Below, in pieces: positions 36,201-51,100 of a stretch of DNA of 64,000 nt. Each line of letters opens with the position of its first letter. The first letter of the stretch is position 1. The notes under the pieces were generated by a model. That model worked only from the letters and a program-made list of their open reading frames with translations. It did no database searches and had not been told where the DNA came from. The translations under genes and the position numbers were made by a program. The stretch is from Liolophura sinensis (lineage: Eukaryota; Mollusca; Polyplacophora; Chitonida; Chitonidae), in NCBI RefSeq assembly GCF_032854445.1, contig NC_088303.1, forward strand, positions 34,329,265 through 34,393,264, in the 5' to 3' direction.

Positions 36201-39200
36201 GCCAAACAGTGTGTCCGGAACCACACTGCATTTCATAGCGGGTTAAGCAGCTGCTCCATCAGCTTAACGTGGAAACTGAAAGAGAAAACTGGTGCTTTTT
36301 GGACTCCCCATTTTCGGGTCTGTGGAAAAAATAAGAGTGCTGTTTGGGCACCTCTTGCTCACTTCTGTTTTTCCCCGTGAAGTGGGCATTGAGATGTGAT
36401 TTTGATTAATGGTGTTAAGATTTATGGAGACCGGATATCCAAGAGAACTGGATAGAAAGTCACTACACTCCATAAAGCTGCATCAAAGCCAAGGCAAACC
36501 AGAAAGATCTGGATACAGATATATGGCATAATTGGTGAGAGACATGGTTTTGGCTCTGAGAAAATGCTTCTACACATTTTCAATAGAGTATAAAGTAAAC
36601 ATTTGGAAATGATATCAGTGGTTATTAAGGTATCTTTGCATTCAGCGGTTGAAACGAGGAACCTCTCACCGATGTTGTTGATGTGAGTCTAGCTCTTGCT
36701 GACTTCCTCGCCGGTAGTACGTGAAAAGGCCTGCCAGCAACCTGCAGATGGGTTTCCTCAAGCCCGGGTTTCTCCCATTGTAATTCTGGCCCCTGTTTTC
36801 TAAAGTAAAATATTCACTGGTGTCGCCAACCCAGTTTGAAATATCGTGTGTAATTCATCTTCGTAATGGTTTGGTTGCCCAAAGCTGGCAACACAAGCTT
36901 TTCTGAATAATTATTAACATCTGCACAGTGTGTAGGGCCGTGGTAGAAGTAAGTGATCAACATTGCTTGAATATCTGTGACATCTAATGTTCATGGAAGA
37001 CCTTTTGGTTTTTTTTTTCCTTTTTTTCTACAGAAAATAGCATAGAGTATGTCACATGTTTGTTAGTAAATTGCCAACTATCAATGATTTACCCCTTCAA
37101 CCATAAAACTGACCAACATTGTGAAAGTGAAAGTTCTTGTAAACGGCATCCAAAAATCAGAAAAATTAATAAATAGATAAATAAATAAATAAACTGTCTG
37201 CAGTTGTGCACATGGGCACTTGTAGTAGGCTAAAATGTATGCTTACATTTAAAATCTATGGAAACTAATTCCACTTCCCATTGCCCACAGAGGGCTGTGC
37301 TGACAGTGAGTTCACCTGTGTTGATGGCACCTGCATTGACGGCCGACGTAAGTGCGACCGTATTCCCGACTGCGCCGGAGGCGAGGATGAGGAGGGCTGT
37401 GGTAAGTTGTGCCCCTTTGACAAGGAGCCTTAGAGCGTTTCATCATTACGCTCGCAGGTGGCAGTCAGGAAAGGGTGGAAAGTGTGAAGTTTGCCATCTC
37501 CAGGGAACCCTGAAGCTTTGAAGATCTCTCTCAGCTTGAAAACCCTGTTCCCCTTTTTTTTTTTTTGCTACATTCACCTGCATGTTGACAGTTTGTAGGA
37601 CAGCCAGAATGTAAGTGGAATGAGTCTGGTTTGGGAGGATTAGTTCCACTGGTGGTCCAGTGAGGTCACATTAGGGTATGAGTTGTGGGACTTGAGTCAC
37701 ATTGGGGTGTCCTAGTTGGGGTAGTGTCAGGTTAAAACTTAGTCTTTTCTGACGAAGTGTACATGATGTCTTTAATACAGTCTTGCACAGTTTCATTGAA
37801 ACTATAATTGAGTCTAACTCTTCACCATACGTTCCAACTGGTTAGAACAACGGGTATTAAGACTAATTTAAATAAGGAATACTATCAAACAGTATAAAAA
37901 AACGTTTATAAAAAGTTCAAAAACTAACTCAAATAGGATTCAGATAGTTTGTTGTGTTCTTTTGTCAAATGACGTATATGTACTCATCCCATTAATCAGA
38001 TTAATTATATCAACATAGGATGTTCCACTTACATTTGGAAGGTCATTACATTCCCCAAGTCTTGTTATTTAGTTTCCTAAGTTTATTACGTTTCTGGCCA
38101 CTGAAGCTTCCCTTCTTTTTTTATACATATTCTGATAAATCTCAATATTTGTGAAGTCTGCAAATATCAAAGACAGGAGGATTCTCTGAACGGTTTATAT
38201 AATGAAGTGTTTGCGCTCGATCTTTTAGTGGATATTTATACCAGTTGTCATGAAATTTAACATTAAAATTTGCGAGCAAGCAAATTAAATGTTCTTTTCA
38301 AACTGCAATAATTTGAATTACAAAACAAAATCGAATCCTTCTTTCTTACCTGGAAAAATGGCTGTTTTCTCTCCATCTTCCCCTTAGAACTGCACATTGA
38401 ATTTGTACCTCTGTATTATTCTATCAATATTATTCATACCTATTTTTGGTGCCTTCCCTTTGTTGTGATCCATGTCTTTTGTTGCTGTCCCCTTTCTTGC
38501 CTGCACCTTCCATTGTTGCCATGGTTATATGTATGTCTTTTTTTACCCTGTGTTGTGTAGCCATGTTTTATGCATGAGAATCTCTCCTGTGACTGTCTCC
38601 CTTTCCCTTGCAGTAATAGGTAGACAGTGTCGTGAAGATGAGTTTAGCTGTCGCAATGGACAATGCATTGAACTGCCTTTGTTCTGTGACAGAAAGCCTG
38701 ATTGTTCTGACGCGTCTGATGAAGAGGATTGCCCTGGTACTGCTCTCTGTTTGTCTGCGTCCTACTCCAAAGTTACATGTATTTCAGCTACTAAATTAAG
38801 CACATCTTTATCTGACAAATGTCTGTTTGAGATGATTTGCACCAACGGCCATGTTGGATCCTCATCAAAAGAATGCCATGGTCTTTCCTGGAATGTGCTT
38901 ATCACTGTATACAGTGGACCATGAAAATCATTTTGCTAAGAGTCCCAATATGGTTGTGAGTGCAAGACCCCAATAGCAAAGAAACTTAACATATGTTGAG
39001 TCTGATATCTTTGGTCTTAGGCTATTTGTTGTTTAAATTTATACACACAATACATATATATTGTATACAATGTATTATATACAATACTCATACACACTAC
39101 CTCATTTAATAACACATACAAAAGACCATTACACAGGAATACAAAGGGTTAAAGTTAAATGTTAGTGAATGCGCTTGTATCTATTATTGTTCGTGTCTCA

Positions 39201-42086
39201 TCCGAAATTATTATTAAAAAAGTGATTCTTGTATGTTTACCAAATTTGGTGAACCTCTTGAGCAGAAAATCAAAACTTTTGCAGCATAACCAGTACAGGA
39301 TCTCATGCTGTGTTGCAGTCAGGCCCCTTTTTAGTAAATGGTACATATTAAAAGATAGAATGTTAAAAATTTAACCGACAAGCAGAATGATGGACTTACA
39401 GAAGAAATTATGACACGTGTGTGTCCTTTGGATGGAATATTACACTTTACTTTGTAACATATGGGTGCCACTTCTTCTGGCTTTATACCCTGCCTAGCTT
39501 ATGTATAGCAATGGGCCTGGATTAGAACATACAGCTGCTCTGATTAAGGTTCATTGATATGAACTATGGAAATGCAGTTCACTGACATCCCCCCACCCCC
39601 ACACACACTACCCCATTTAATAACACAGACAAAAGACCATTACACAGGACTAAAAAGGGTGAAATTGGCTAACTTGTTGTCAATCTCACTGGCATTGGGT
39701 TTCATCAAGAATTTGTCAGAAAAGATCTGTATATAATTGAAAAGCTGAAATACATGGATTTAATTTTGGCCTTTGCTGGACTGGTCAGTATATGGCCAGT
39801 TTTTGGCCAAAATAAGTTGTAAACCTGGCCCAAGTTTCATGTTGGCCTGTAACGTGTAGAATTGTAATGTGTTTGTGTTCTTTGTTTTAGTTTTCTTTCG
39901 ATTTGTTTGACTTATGAATGTTTTAAGTTTCCTCTTTTAAAACTCTTCACTATCTGTTGAGTTGTAACAAGACACACTTGTTAAAAAATGAAATGTTGGG
40001 AGCAAGCATTCACTTCACACTTTGTTAAAATAACATTGTACAGAAAACACTATCAGTACCACATTCATTATTGTCTTCAAGTACATGTAATTTCTATTAG
40101 AGAAAAATTAGAAGAAAAAAATCTTTGTCAAAATTGTGCAACTGTCATTGAAAGCTGTAAACGTCATTGCTGTTAAATTTTTGTTTTTGTGTCAACCTAT
40201 TTCTCGTGTGCTGCTTTTTGGAATAGTCACTCTTCTGCTTTGGCACCACATTAGTTTTGTAGAAGCACCAAAGTAGCATAGAACCCCCAAATTATTGCTG
40301 AAGCACCACATTAGTGTAGCACATGCTGATACATGTCAGTGTCACACACGCACGTATGATGGTGTGATGATATTGTTACATGCTATAGCGTGGAACATTT
40401 TTGTTATAAACTCATTGATGTTAATATTTTATTTTAATAAATAAGAGACACATTTCCATATAAACAACAACTGATCTAAAGATTTCCTTTTCAATTTTTT
40501 TTTTTTGAATCCTATTATAATTTATTTAAGTTACGTTTTATGTTATTTTTGATTAATATATTTCTTTAGTTATTATTGTAACTTCTTTAAAGTATAACTG
40601 CAACCATATCTTGTTTTGTCCCATTTATTAATTGTAAATCTTGTATGATAAACATATGTGGTATGAATGATTTACCCCCTGTATATGTATTGAAACATTC
40701 ACATTATCATTTCATGCATACACATCAGTCCTTTTAGTTTTCATAGTTCATGATGGTCACATTTTAGGAACAAGTAGCATCAGTTGAAATTTTTAATGAA
40801 CATATACATGTTTATTACTACACCATAGCAGAGCAGATGAATATGTGCATCATTTTAGAGTAACTCTGTAATGTTGAAGCAGAGGGTGGGCTTGGTTTAA
40901 ACATATTTTCTCTAGAGATGGAGTCAATATAGCAAGGTTAGGGTAGTATCAGAGCACACCTAGAAAGTTTTGACTTTGACCCGGTGTTCTTACACAGAAA
41001 GAATTTAACCATGTATTTTCTATTTATTTTCAATAAAAGTTAAATGTTTTATGAGCCTATGTTTTTGGGAAAGAAAAAAACAAATTTTGTGTTCATGCTG
41101 TTAGAACAAAGGAGGGGTTTATAGCTGGAATATTATCTTCTGTCAGATTAATTTGAATATTCGTAACTATAAAACTATTGCAAACAGTTTAGGAACATCA
41201 CAATATGGCTGCATTGCTGCGTAATTAAACCATAATCGTTCATTCATTCATGTACTTATCACCGGTTTTCTTTTGTTATTAAGTTAATTGTACCAGTTTG
41301 AAGTCCATAAACCATGTCTTGGTCTCCTCACATTCTTAATTAATTGTGTGTGTTTATTTCATTTGTCTCCCCCCATCACCTCATATTCCATTGACCACCC
41401 CCTAACCCTTATTTGTTCAGACTCCGCATGTGTGTGTACTTGTGTAACCTGTGTGGATCCTAACTTGTCCTGTCCTTTCAGAATGCAGAGAGGATGAGTT
41501 TAAGTGTCGCGACGGTACGTGCATCGACGCTCAGCGTCGGTGTAATCGCGTGCCCGAGTGCCCTGACCGCTCAGACGAAGAAGGTTGTGGTACGTCGATC
41601 CACTCAATGTAGTCTATAGCGATAGAACCACAGCATTGATAGTTAACCGGAGGTTCAGTGCCATCTGTTCTGAAATTTGATATAGTAAGCTGGACAGTGT
41701 TCAGCATACCTGCCTCTTTTGCAACAAAATTTTGTATATTTGTTCAACTGATCATTTGTATTTTGTTTCTGTGAACTGGGGTCAAATATTAATAAATGTA
41801 CAATATGGTTCTACAGTAGACTCCTAAGTTATTTACCAAGCATGAATAAATTTATAGAATGACCTGAAAGTTGCCATGACTTTCTTTATTAATGGTTTGA
41901 AATCTATATCTGAAATGTGGACAAAAATAGATAATCTATTCAAATCTGTTCCTTTGGAAAAAATAAACTGGGGCTAAGGTGGATTAAATTAAATTTCAGA
42001 ATAAATGTTAGGCACTGTGGAGCAAAATGAATTTTGAATTCTGCCAATATTGTTTATAAATATGTTTGATTTAACATACATGTTCC

Positions 42087-42118
<32 letters not shown>

Positions 42119-45100
42119 GTGTGAAGTCTAACAGTGTGAATGAAATTTGTCATGAAAATAAATCTTACAATCTGTGCTCAACATAAATAATTGCCTTAAA
42201 CCCCCAAGCTGGCAAGCTTTTGGAAGTCCTGATTTCGTACAACTTGATGTTTTATCTGGTGGTTGTTTGGGGCATACAGTTCAAAAGCAAAAAGGATTTG
42301 AAGTTTTTTTGCATAAAAGTGTAAAAGTTTGATTTTTTAACTGTAAATCTTAAACTTGATGTATTTCAAAATGATTAGTTTTTGTGCTAGTTCCCAGCAC
42401 GTTTACTTGTCCAGTCATTAGACGAAGGCTTTTACATTTGGTATGGTTTGTTACAGAGTGCCGTGATAGTGAGTTCACCTGTAGAGATGGCACCTGTATC
42501 GACAGCCGTTTGAGGTGCAATGGTATCCCAGAATGCCCTGACAGAACAGATGAAGCTGACTGTGGTATGTTGTCCAGTTGTTCAGAATTTCGGTTTTTAC
42601 TCCGTCTGAATGTTTACCATTACGTTTGACTTGTGTGATTCTTCAAACATGTCTGTAATACGTTAATTGTTTAAAGAAAAAGTAGGTGGTAACCCCATGT
42701 ATTTTTTTAGTGTTGTAAAGAATTTACAGTACCTGCAACCAAACAAATTTCTTGAACGCACAGTGTGAACGTAAGATTTTTTAGCCCACAGTGTAAGTGC
42801 AACAAGTTTCTCAGTAGAAATTTTGTTTTGATTAAATTACCAAAATGTAGGCAAAATTTGATAAACCAGCAAGTAAATGCTCATCAACTTTTACAATATT
42901 TGTTTTCCTGGGATACATTTTTTTCCTGCTACAATATTATTCCGGTTAAAATTGACTTTACTCCAACAAGGAAGCGAGGTCACTAAGTTTGGAATTTTTG
43001 CTATTTTTAGTTTTTTCTGCGAAGGGAATGAGCAATAGTTAAGCAAAAACAATGTTGCAAAACAAATATATTTGTGCTGTTTCTGTCTTGACTTTCACTT
43101 TAAATGAGTTTGTCCAAAAGGTTGGTACAGAATTCTCATTTACAATCACTATACTGATAAGGCTGTTTTGATAAAGGTAGATTTTTAAGTAATGGAAATC
43201 TGCAAAATTTGGTATTGAAATTGACAAGTCGGGTGTTGACTTTCCTTCTATCTGATCTAGTCACAATAACAGCATGATCATGTGAATCTAAGTTAATGTT
43301 TACAAATATAATGTTTGTGAACCACAGATGGTAAATGTGGATCTTAATCAGATAGGCCAAACCTCACCTTTCCAATAACATTTTCATCACTGGAAATCAT
43401 TGGTGTGAAAGTTGATATTAACCAGCTTCTGTTTTCACTGCATCTGTTAAGATGTTAATCATTAAATCGTGTTTCTAAAGATTTTTCTTCACATTCAGAA
43501 TTGTATTTACATATATTGTTAAAGAACAGTTGAAAATATATCCACTGGTGTACTCCAGAAAGGGTATAACTGTTAAAACCTTCAATTCACCTAAACTATG
43601 ATGATTTGTTTGAATATTCCTTGACTGTAGAATTGCATGAAATAACTTGCCTTACTAATTTTTTCTTGAAGGAGGTATTAATTGATTTCCATGTCTGCTG
43701 GTTGGTTTTGGTTGATGGAAATTCTGGTTGCTTTTTCCTTTCTGGAAATGTTTTGGGACTACAGAGCTAATTTTGCTATCTGCTTTAATAGAACTTTCCA
43801 AGTTTATTCTTACAATTCGATGAATTTTAAAAAAGTTAAATATACATGTACTTGTAGGTACCATGAAGCATGAGACAAAATCCTATACTGTACATTTATA
43901 ATATTTGGGATGTTGACCATATGTATGGCTTCTAGTGCCTCTGACATTACACAGACTGCATTTGCATTTTTCTGTAATTTTAGGACAGAGTAAGAAATGG
44001 AAAATCCTGACTGAATAATCTTGTCTCAGCAAATAAATATAAATTACTTTACATTTTTAATCTGAGCATACAATTGAGCATATAGAGTTTTATAGTCTGA
44101 GGCACGTCATGATGACAGTCCTTGGCTCATGGTGTGGCCAAATTGATATTCCTTGCCTGAAATGCATACATTTTAATACAAGAAGTTTATTTAAACCAAA
44201 AACAATACATTTGCATATTGTTGGTTTTAATTTTTCAGAAAAAAATTCTTTTGGATTTCAAACAAATGTGTTTTAGCAAAAGTGGAATGCTGGCCACAGA
44301 AACATTTAATAAAAGTATACCTAAAGTAAGATCCTTTGTATTATTTAAAATATGGTATATAAAATCTCATGGAGTTTAAAATGGTGAATTCCTCAACCAG
44401 AACAGTCAGCAGATTGATACAAACATCAGCAGATTTGAACCACAGCCTGATATTTGCCGGGATGTTCTTCATTGGTCACTTTGGGAATAAGTCTTAGCAT
44501 CACTGTTCATGGAGTCTTAGCATCAGTGTTCAGAAACCACACATGGCTTTCATAGGACAGTCTCGTATACATGCTTGACGCTTGACCCCCCCCCCCCCCC
44601 AAAAAAAAAAATAGAGAGAGCCTTTTCCAAGTAAAGTAACTTGTTAGCCTAAACTGTGTTGTCTGTTGTTCAATACTACCTTCCTACTATATTTGGCCAA
44701 ACTTTTAAGTCAGTTAAATCAATACTCCTGTAGTACAATTAAGAGAACAATAGACAGTGGGGATTGTGCCCAACTTACCACTGCATGGGAAGGTAAATTA
44801 CCTCGTTAGTCTAGTGTTGACTTCCAGTAGTCATTGGTTGCTATTTTCAAGCCAGAACTAATTTAGTAGTAACCCACTCTCCAGGTAGCGGTGGATCTGT
44901 TAGTATTTCTATTGAGATACCAAGGCAAGACAATGGTCTCTATGCTCTCTATGTCTTTAATTATATTAATACTGGTAAAGTAAGTTCTGGATTGAAAATA
45001 GTCACCTGAAAGTTAACATGGTATCAGTATTGTTAGTACTGGCTGTGAGACTGCTTAAGCCACGTTCATAGAGTCTAATTTGCCGAGCAGGACCTAGTTA

Positions 45101-48100
45101 TCCACTATAGTGGAATGAAAATGGGACACTGGCTATTTCATAAGATTGTAGCATTCAACAAAATCACATTTCTTGATACAGCTGATGAAATTGACTGGTC
45201 CTGCTTTCATTCTACTAACTTGTTAAATTTGAGGAGTCAATTTGACAAGTGGCGTTTTGTGCTTCACTCATTTGTAGTATTTAAAGACAGAGGCTGTAAT
45301 ACCAAGCTGTGGGAGATCTGCTGCTACCGTTGCTTACATGCATGTCGTATATATCGTCCTAATTCTATCCTCTCTTCAACCAGCATGCAGACGTGATCAG
45401 TTTCGGTGCAATGATGGGACTTGCATCGATGCACGTCGACGATGTAATCGTTACCCAGAATGCCCTGACCGGTCCGACGAGGCCAACTGTCGTAAGTGAC
45501 ACAAATGGCAGGCGCAGGGAATAACTATTTACCACTAGAGGAAAAGGGAGGGTTTCTGGTAAAATTGCCCGGGGTGGCGGTGGGAGATTTTTTTTTTTTT
45601 TTACAATGATGACAGACTTGTTCTGATTTGGGTTATCAAGTAACTTTGATGAAGGGCATCTGTGAATAGTATCTGAGTGAGAGACATACCATTATAAACG
45701 TGGTGGATGATATTTTAAAATAGTTCACTACACACTCCATCTATAAGTTCCACCAGTAACTTGGCTGGGTGGGGAATTTGAATTGCCTTGAGCCATTTTT
45801 TAATATGACAATTCTCTGTCTAGGTAACAATATCTTGTGTCTTTGGTTTTACATGTCCAACATGTACTTAGGCAGCTTTTCTGCAGAAACGTTCCAAATA
45901 GCAGCATGAGTACTGGAATGGCCTCTTACTAGCTGTAGTTTATATCCAGATATTGTAGATAGTTTTAGACTCTGTCTCCTGATTTTACCTCTCCAACGAT
46001 GCCATGTGTGAAGCATAGTCTGTAGCTGGAATCCTTTTTAAAATAGTTACAGCTAAGAGATTGACACATAGAGATGCTCAGCAGCTTGCTTGTAAGACTA
46101 TTTGCTACAAACTGTGTAGAATTTTGCGTGATGCAGGGCTAGAGATTGTGTCTTAAAATATACACGGGGCCTTCGCGGTTCACTTGGTTAGTGCGCTAGC
46201 ACAACGTAATGACCCAGGAGCCTCTCACCAATGCAGTTGCTGGTAGTTCAAGTGCCAGCAACCTGCAGATGGTCGAGTGTTTCCCCCGGGCTCTGCCCGG
46301 TTTCCTCCCACCATAATGCTGGGGGCATTGTATACGTGAAATATTCTTGAGTACGGCATAAAACACCAATCAGATAAATAAATAAATAAAATATTCACGT
46401 GCATAACTGGTAACATTTTGAGCTTACAGGCCAGTAATAGCTGGAAGTTCTGAAGTGCGTGTGGGATGCTTTCCATGGGGGGTGTCTTACAAGATACCTG
46501 TTTATCCAATGTAAACGTACCTATATGTTTACACTATATGGTACATGTGGTATATATATATATATATACCCTTGTGGTAAAGTTACCACTGTTTGTAAGA
46601 TGTGTTGGGTGAGGTGGTAAACTTTTCCAAGGAGACAGTGGTAAAACAAGCAAGTGGTTAGCATTTGGTTACATGTGAAATGGGTAATACTAACATAAAT
46701 TGTCAAGCAAACAAAACAGCTTTTAGGAGTTGAAACAGTGAGGATCTCCATCAAACCAGGGAAAGATTCAGTGAATGATTAAAATAGGATTATTAAAAAT
46801 TGTCCATCGTATCAAGATACATTAGGTGCATTCTATAGTTATAAGAAATTGAGCAATCAGTAGCAAGGGATAAAAACAGCAGTTGTTTAAAATCCTTCCC
46901 TTGTGATGGGCAGTTTTAGACATGGCCCTGAATCGTCTTGCCTTTCTTCTGGTTTAAGCCTGTGATGACCCAGACTTCCGCTGTGGAGACGGAAGCTGCC
47001 TGGATGGAGCTCGCCGATGCGATGGTCGCTCAGATTGCCCGGACGGCAGCGATGAACGTAACTGCCCGCGACGTGAGTACTTTTACTTGTTCATATCTCC
47101 AAGTATGTCATCTGGCACCATTTCTGACTCCCAACAAGTGTTTGTCATTCTAAATTGAAAGTTGGTACATAGCTTATACCAAAGCAAGGTACAGATCAAG
47201 ATCAAGCTTCAGGCTGTTTAATTTGTTTTGAACACAATTGTGGCCATTTTAGTTGTAATTTGGATGGCCATACTGCACCTATAGGCATTACTCTGATTGA
47301 TCGGACTGTTAGGGGACATTTAGGGATTCCAGAAAACATGTTTAAAAAAAAAAAGACAGAACATTTGAAAGGCCATTTCATGCAGATTCAATACATTGTT
47401 TTCACATTGTTTGTTTTATGGTGTATAAAGCGCAAATAAAGAATTGAGGTTCTGCAGTGGACATTTTAGGTCATATTGCACAGGCTGAAGGGCAGTGATA
47501 TTAGAGATTTTTGTATGTTCTCTCTGTTACTCCCACTAACAGGATGTGAGCAGGGTGACTTTTATTGTAAGAGCGGAGAGTGCATAGACCCACGGAGACG
47601 CTGTGATGGCCGGGTGGACTGTAGAGACCGGTCTGATGAGGAAGATTGTAGACCACGTAAGTCAGGTCACGCTTAACTGACCAAAAACTGTAAGGGACTT
47701 CATAAATGTTATCTGAATTTCATTTGGCTTTTGATATTTGATTCCTGCTTGCTTTGTCTAAATATTGTGGAAAATTAGTGCAGGTGGAATAATTTTCAGT
47801 TTTCGTTATGCATATTTTATGATTTCTGGCCAAAAACTAAAATACCGTGTTCCGAGTTGCTAGGGATCATGAGATGCAGGCGTTGAAGGAAAGTATTGTG
47901 ACAAGATTTCAGATTTTTCCCAGGGAAATGGAGATGTGTTGAAATCTGACCCTGTATACTGCTGTGAAGGAGCAGATCACTTAAAACCTCTGTGAAACAT
48001 TTCGTGTTTTTTTTACACTACAATGAAGTGGACTGCAAGGTTTGGGAGAATATATGAAAAGTAATCTGAAACTAGTATTCAGATTATTTTCTTATCACGA

Positions 48101-51100
48101 ATGGAAAATTTTGCTCGGAGTAGAAATTCAGGGAATTTAGCAAGGGTTAATACATGCAGCAATCAGCTTGAAAGTTGTGTGAAGGGTAGAAGTTTTAAAT
48201 ACCCTATAGGACAAGCTAATGAAAGTACAGAAAGGTGTTTAATATAATGCAAGCATTTGTTCTGGACCCTTGACTGTATTTTAACCTCATGTGCTATACA
48301 TTTGGAGAGTGGTTCATTCAGCACAAGAGTTGTTCCCCTTGCAGGTTGCTCTCCAGGAGAATTTGTGTGCAGCAGCAATGGCCAGTGCCTTGACCCTCGG
48401 AGACGATGTGATGGACGAACAGACTGCCCGGACGCCAGTGATGAGCTGGGTTGTCCACGTAAGTGCAGCGCATCCTTCATGAAACCAGTGATTAATGATA
48501 GCTCATGTGTGCAGAGCTTGAATGCTAATGAGCAGAATGTGCTGAGATTGCATTTTATCATTAAACTCTTGTAATTCTGCTAAATTGTTATTTAGCTTTG
48601 TTGTTAAAATTAATTTTTTTTATGTAGAAAAATACTAAAAATCTAAAAATGCTTTGCTTAAATGAAAAGTAATTTCACAGTATTTCCTGTGTCAAAAGTT
48701 TAAAATGATTGATTTGTCTTATGACTTTTTTTACTAAGTCATTTGTTTGATCATTAATAATTACTACTTGAATACTTGGCATGCAGATATATAAATAGAT
48801 GTTTATTTGGCATGCTCCATATAAAGGGACAGGCATGTGGCACCTAGTAATGTAAGCCCTTTTTACTTCCATAATTTATACATTTCATTCGTATTGATGC
48901 ACTATTTTTTGTTTGTTAAATGTTTTGTTGTTTTTGTCTTTTAGTGTTACTTTTTTGTTGCCATTTGTTGAAATTTCACTGAAAGTTGATAGTTCCGTCC
49001 CCCGCCCTCTCCTACAAGTATTTTGCATGTGGTTGGTGTTGGAGAAACTGCATGATTCTGTTTTGTTACAAGTATACACCATAATGACCCCCTTAATTCA
49101 GACTTTATGATAACCTGAGTTCTTATCTGTGTCACTTAAAGTTGACAATTTTGTATTCATTGCATCAAATTGGGATTTGTAATCTTAACCACAAATTGCC
49201 AATCTTGTAATCGTAATCACAAATTGCCAGTCTTGTAATCCTAACCACAAATTGCCAATCTTGTATTCTTAACCACAAATTGCCAGTCTTGTAATCTTAA
49301 CCACAAATTGCCAGTCTTGTAATCTTAACCACAAATTGCAAGTCTTGTATCCTTAACAACAAATTGCATTCATTGCATCAAACTGATATTCGTATTCTTC
49401 ACCTCAGATTGACAATTTTGTATTCTTCACTGCAGGTTGACAATATTGAATTTTTCGCCACAAATTGGTAATTTTGTATTAATTAACTCAGATTGGCAAG
49501 GTTGTATTCTCCACCACAAATTGGCAATTGTATATTCTTCATCCCAAATTGGAAATTTTGTATTGCTCACCTCAAAGTGGCAGTTTTGTATTAATGACCA
49601 TAATTTGACAGTTTGGCAGTTGGCCAAGATAAAATTGTTAAAATGGCGCTGTGGCATAATCTTAGTTACTTTTGAGATTATATTTTACTCAAGATTTAGA
49701 CAATACAATACTGTGTGGAATTATGGAAGTTGTTTACATCTAAAACTACAAACCTTTCAAGCTGGGAAGTGGTCAGAACCTCCTGTTACTAGTGCTCTGA
49801 TCTTATACATATTTGTACAACCCTCCTTTTCTTTTGTGTTGCCACTTCCTTGTGAATGTTTATAAAAAGAATTAGGGTTTAAATCTCGCTGCTTGTGTGA
49901 CTTGAAGTCATTTACATCCTGCTTTTAGTTCCTTTATTAGTTTTATGATATTTCAGTTTTAGTTGATTGAGTATAGAAAGTTTATGTACAGGATATGATG
50001 TCCCAGTTCCCTGCCCAACCCATAATAGCTTGGTAGCCTCCCTTTAATATGAGATCTGGAGGTCTACAGACCAGGACCCCTGCATTTGATTTGATTTATT
50101 TAGGATGTCCCACATGTACATGAACTGCGCTTGCTACAAAGTTGTGCTAGTGAAGCTAATGGTATATTTAAGTCCGGTGCATTATACGACAGCTACATGT
50201 AGTGTACTACTTTTGGGCTGTATGCCAAGCTGTTAAGCAGTATTTTTACTTCAAACTTCCTTTAGAGGTTACATGCAGTGAAACTGAGTTCACATGTGAA
50301 AATGGCCGTTGTATAGATGTCAGGAGAAAATGTGATGGCCGAAATGACTGCGGTGATAACACAGACGAAGATGACTGTGTTCGTAAGTAACTGGGTATTT
50401 CATGAAAGTTCATCTATTTGTCATTCTCTGATTCCTATTAAACCTTGATAAGTTTCCCAAAAGCATGTAATGAAAATGTGGTCCTTGAGGAAAATCTTGT
50501 GATAACACAGGAGAAGATTGATGAGTTTGCTTGTCTCCAGGTTTAATATTTTCATCTCTGTTCTCCATTCTTAGGCATAATTTTGTGAAAAGAGGAAATT
50601 CATGCTTTAATTGCTAGTACTTGTAAGAAATGAGTTGTGTTTGTTAAGGTAAAATAAAGCTAAACAAGTAGACACACTTTGTATTTAAATCAATTAAGGT
50701 GATTCCATATTGAAGAGACTGATATATTACATCTTTATATTCACAATCCTGTAGCAACGACTTGTTCTGCTAATGAGTTCACATGTGACAATGGCCGTTG
50801 TGTAGATGTCAGGAGAAAATGTGACGGTCGCAATGACTGTGGTGATAACACAGACGAAACTGACTGTGTTTGTAAGTGACCTGCTTTTATAGAACAGAAT
50901 AATATATCTGCAAAAATTTCCAAGACAGTTTTTTTTTCTAATTTAGTAACCTCCACTTCAGAATTTAGGAAAAACGTATAGTTGGAAAAGTCTGGTGGAA
51001 GAATCGTGAAATCTTTCATTTTTGCGACTTCTTTATTACCGTGTAGCCCGTGATCAGTCATTACAGTCTGTCACGAATCATTTTACTGCACAGTTCTTTG

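Larger units (their letters stand above)
36101..37290 (+). other. Intron between LDLa 7 and 8
   Basis: About 1.2 kb. Starts with the 12-bp minisatellite at 36137-36214 and holds a decayed SINE-N piece at 36658-36826. An (AAAT)n run occurs near 37170-37192. Confidence 0.75.
38737..41481 (+). other. Intron between LDLa 9 and 10
   Basis: About 2.7 kb. Holds a duplicated segment of about 64 bp (39091-39153 and 39601-39665). Ends with CTTGTCCTGTCCTTTCAG. No coding sequence recognised. Confidence 0.7.

Noticed and set aside
45115-45396. 93-codon frame running into LDLa 12
   Set aside because: It is in a different frame from LDLa 12 and has no domain.
48163-48561. 132-codon minus-strand frame opposite LDLa 15
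   Set aside because: Antisense shadow of the exon; similar shadows lie opposite LDLa 3, 4, 17 and 28.
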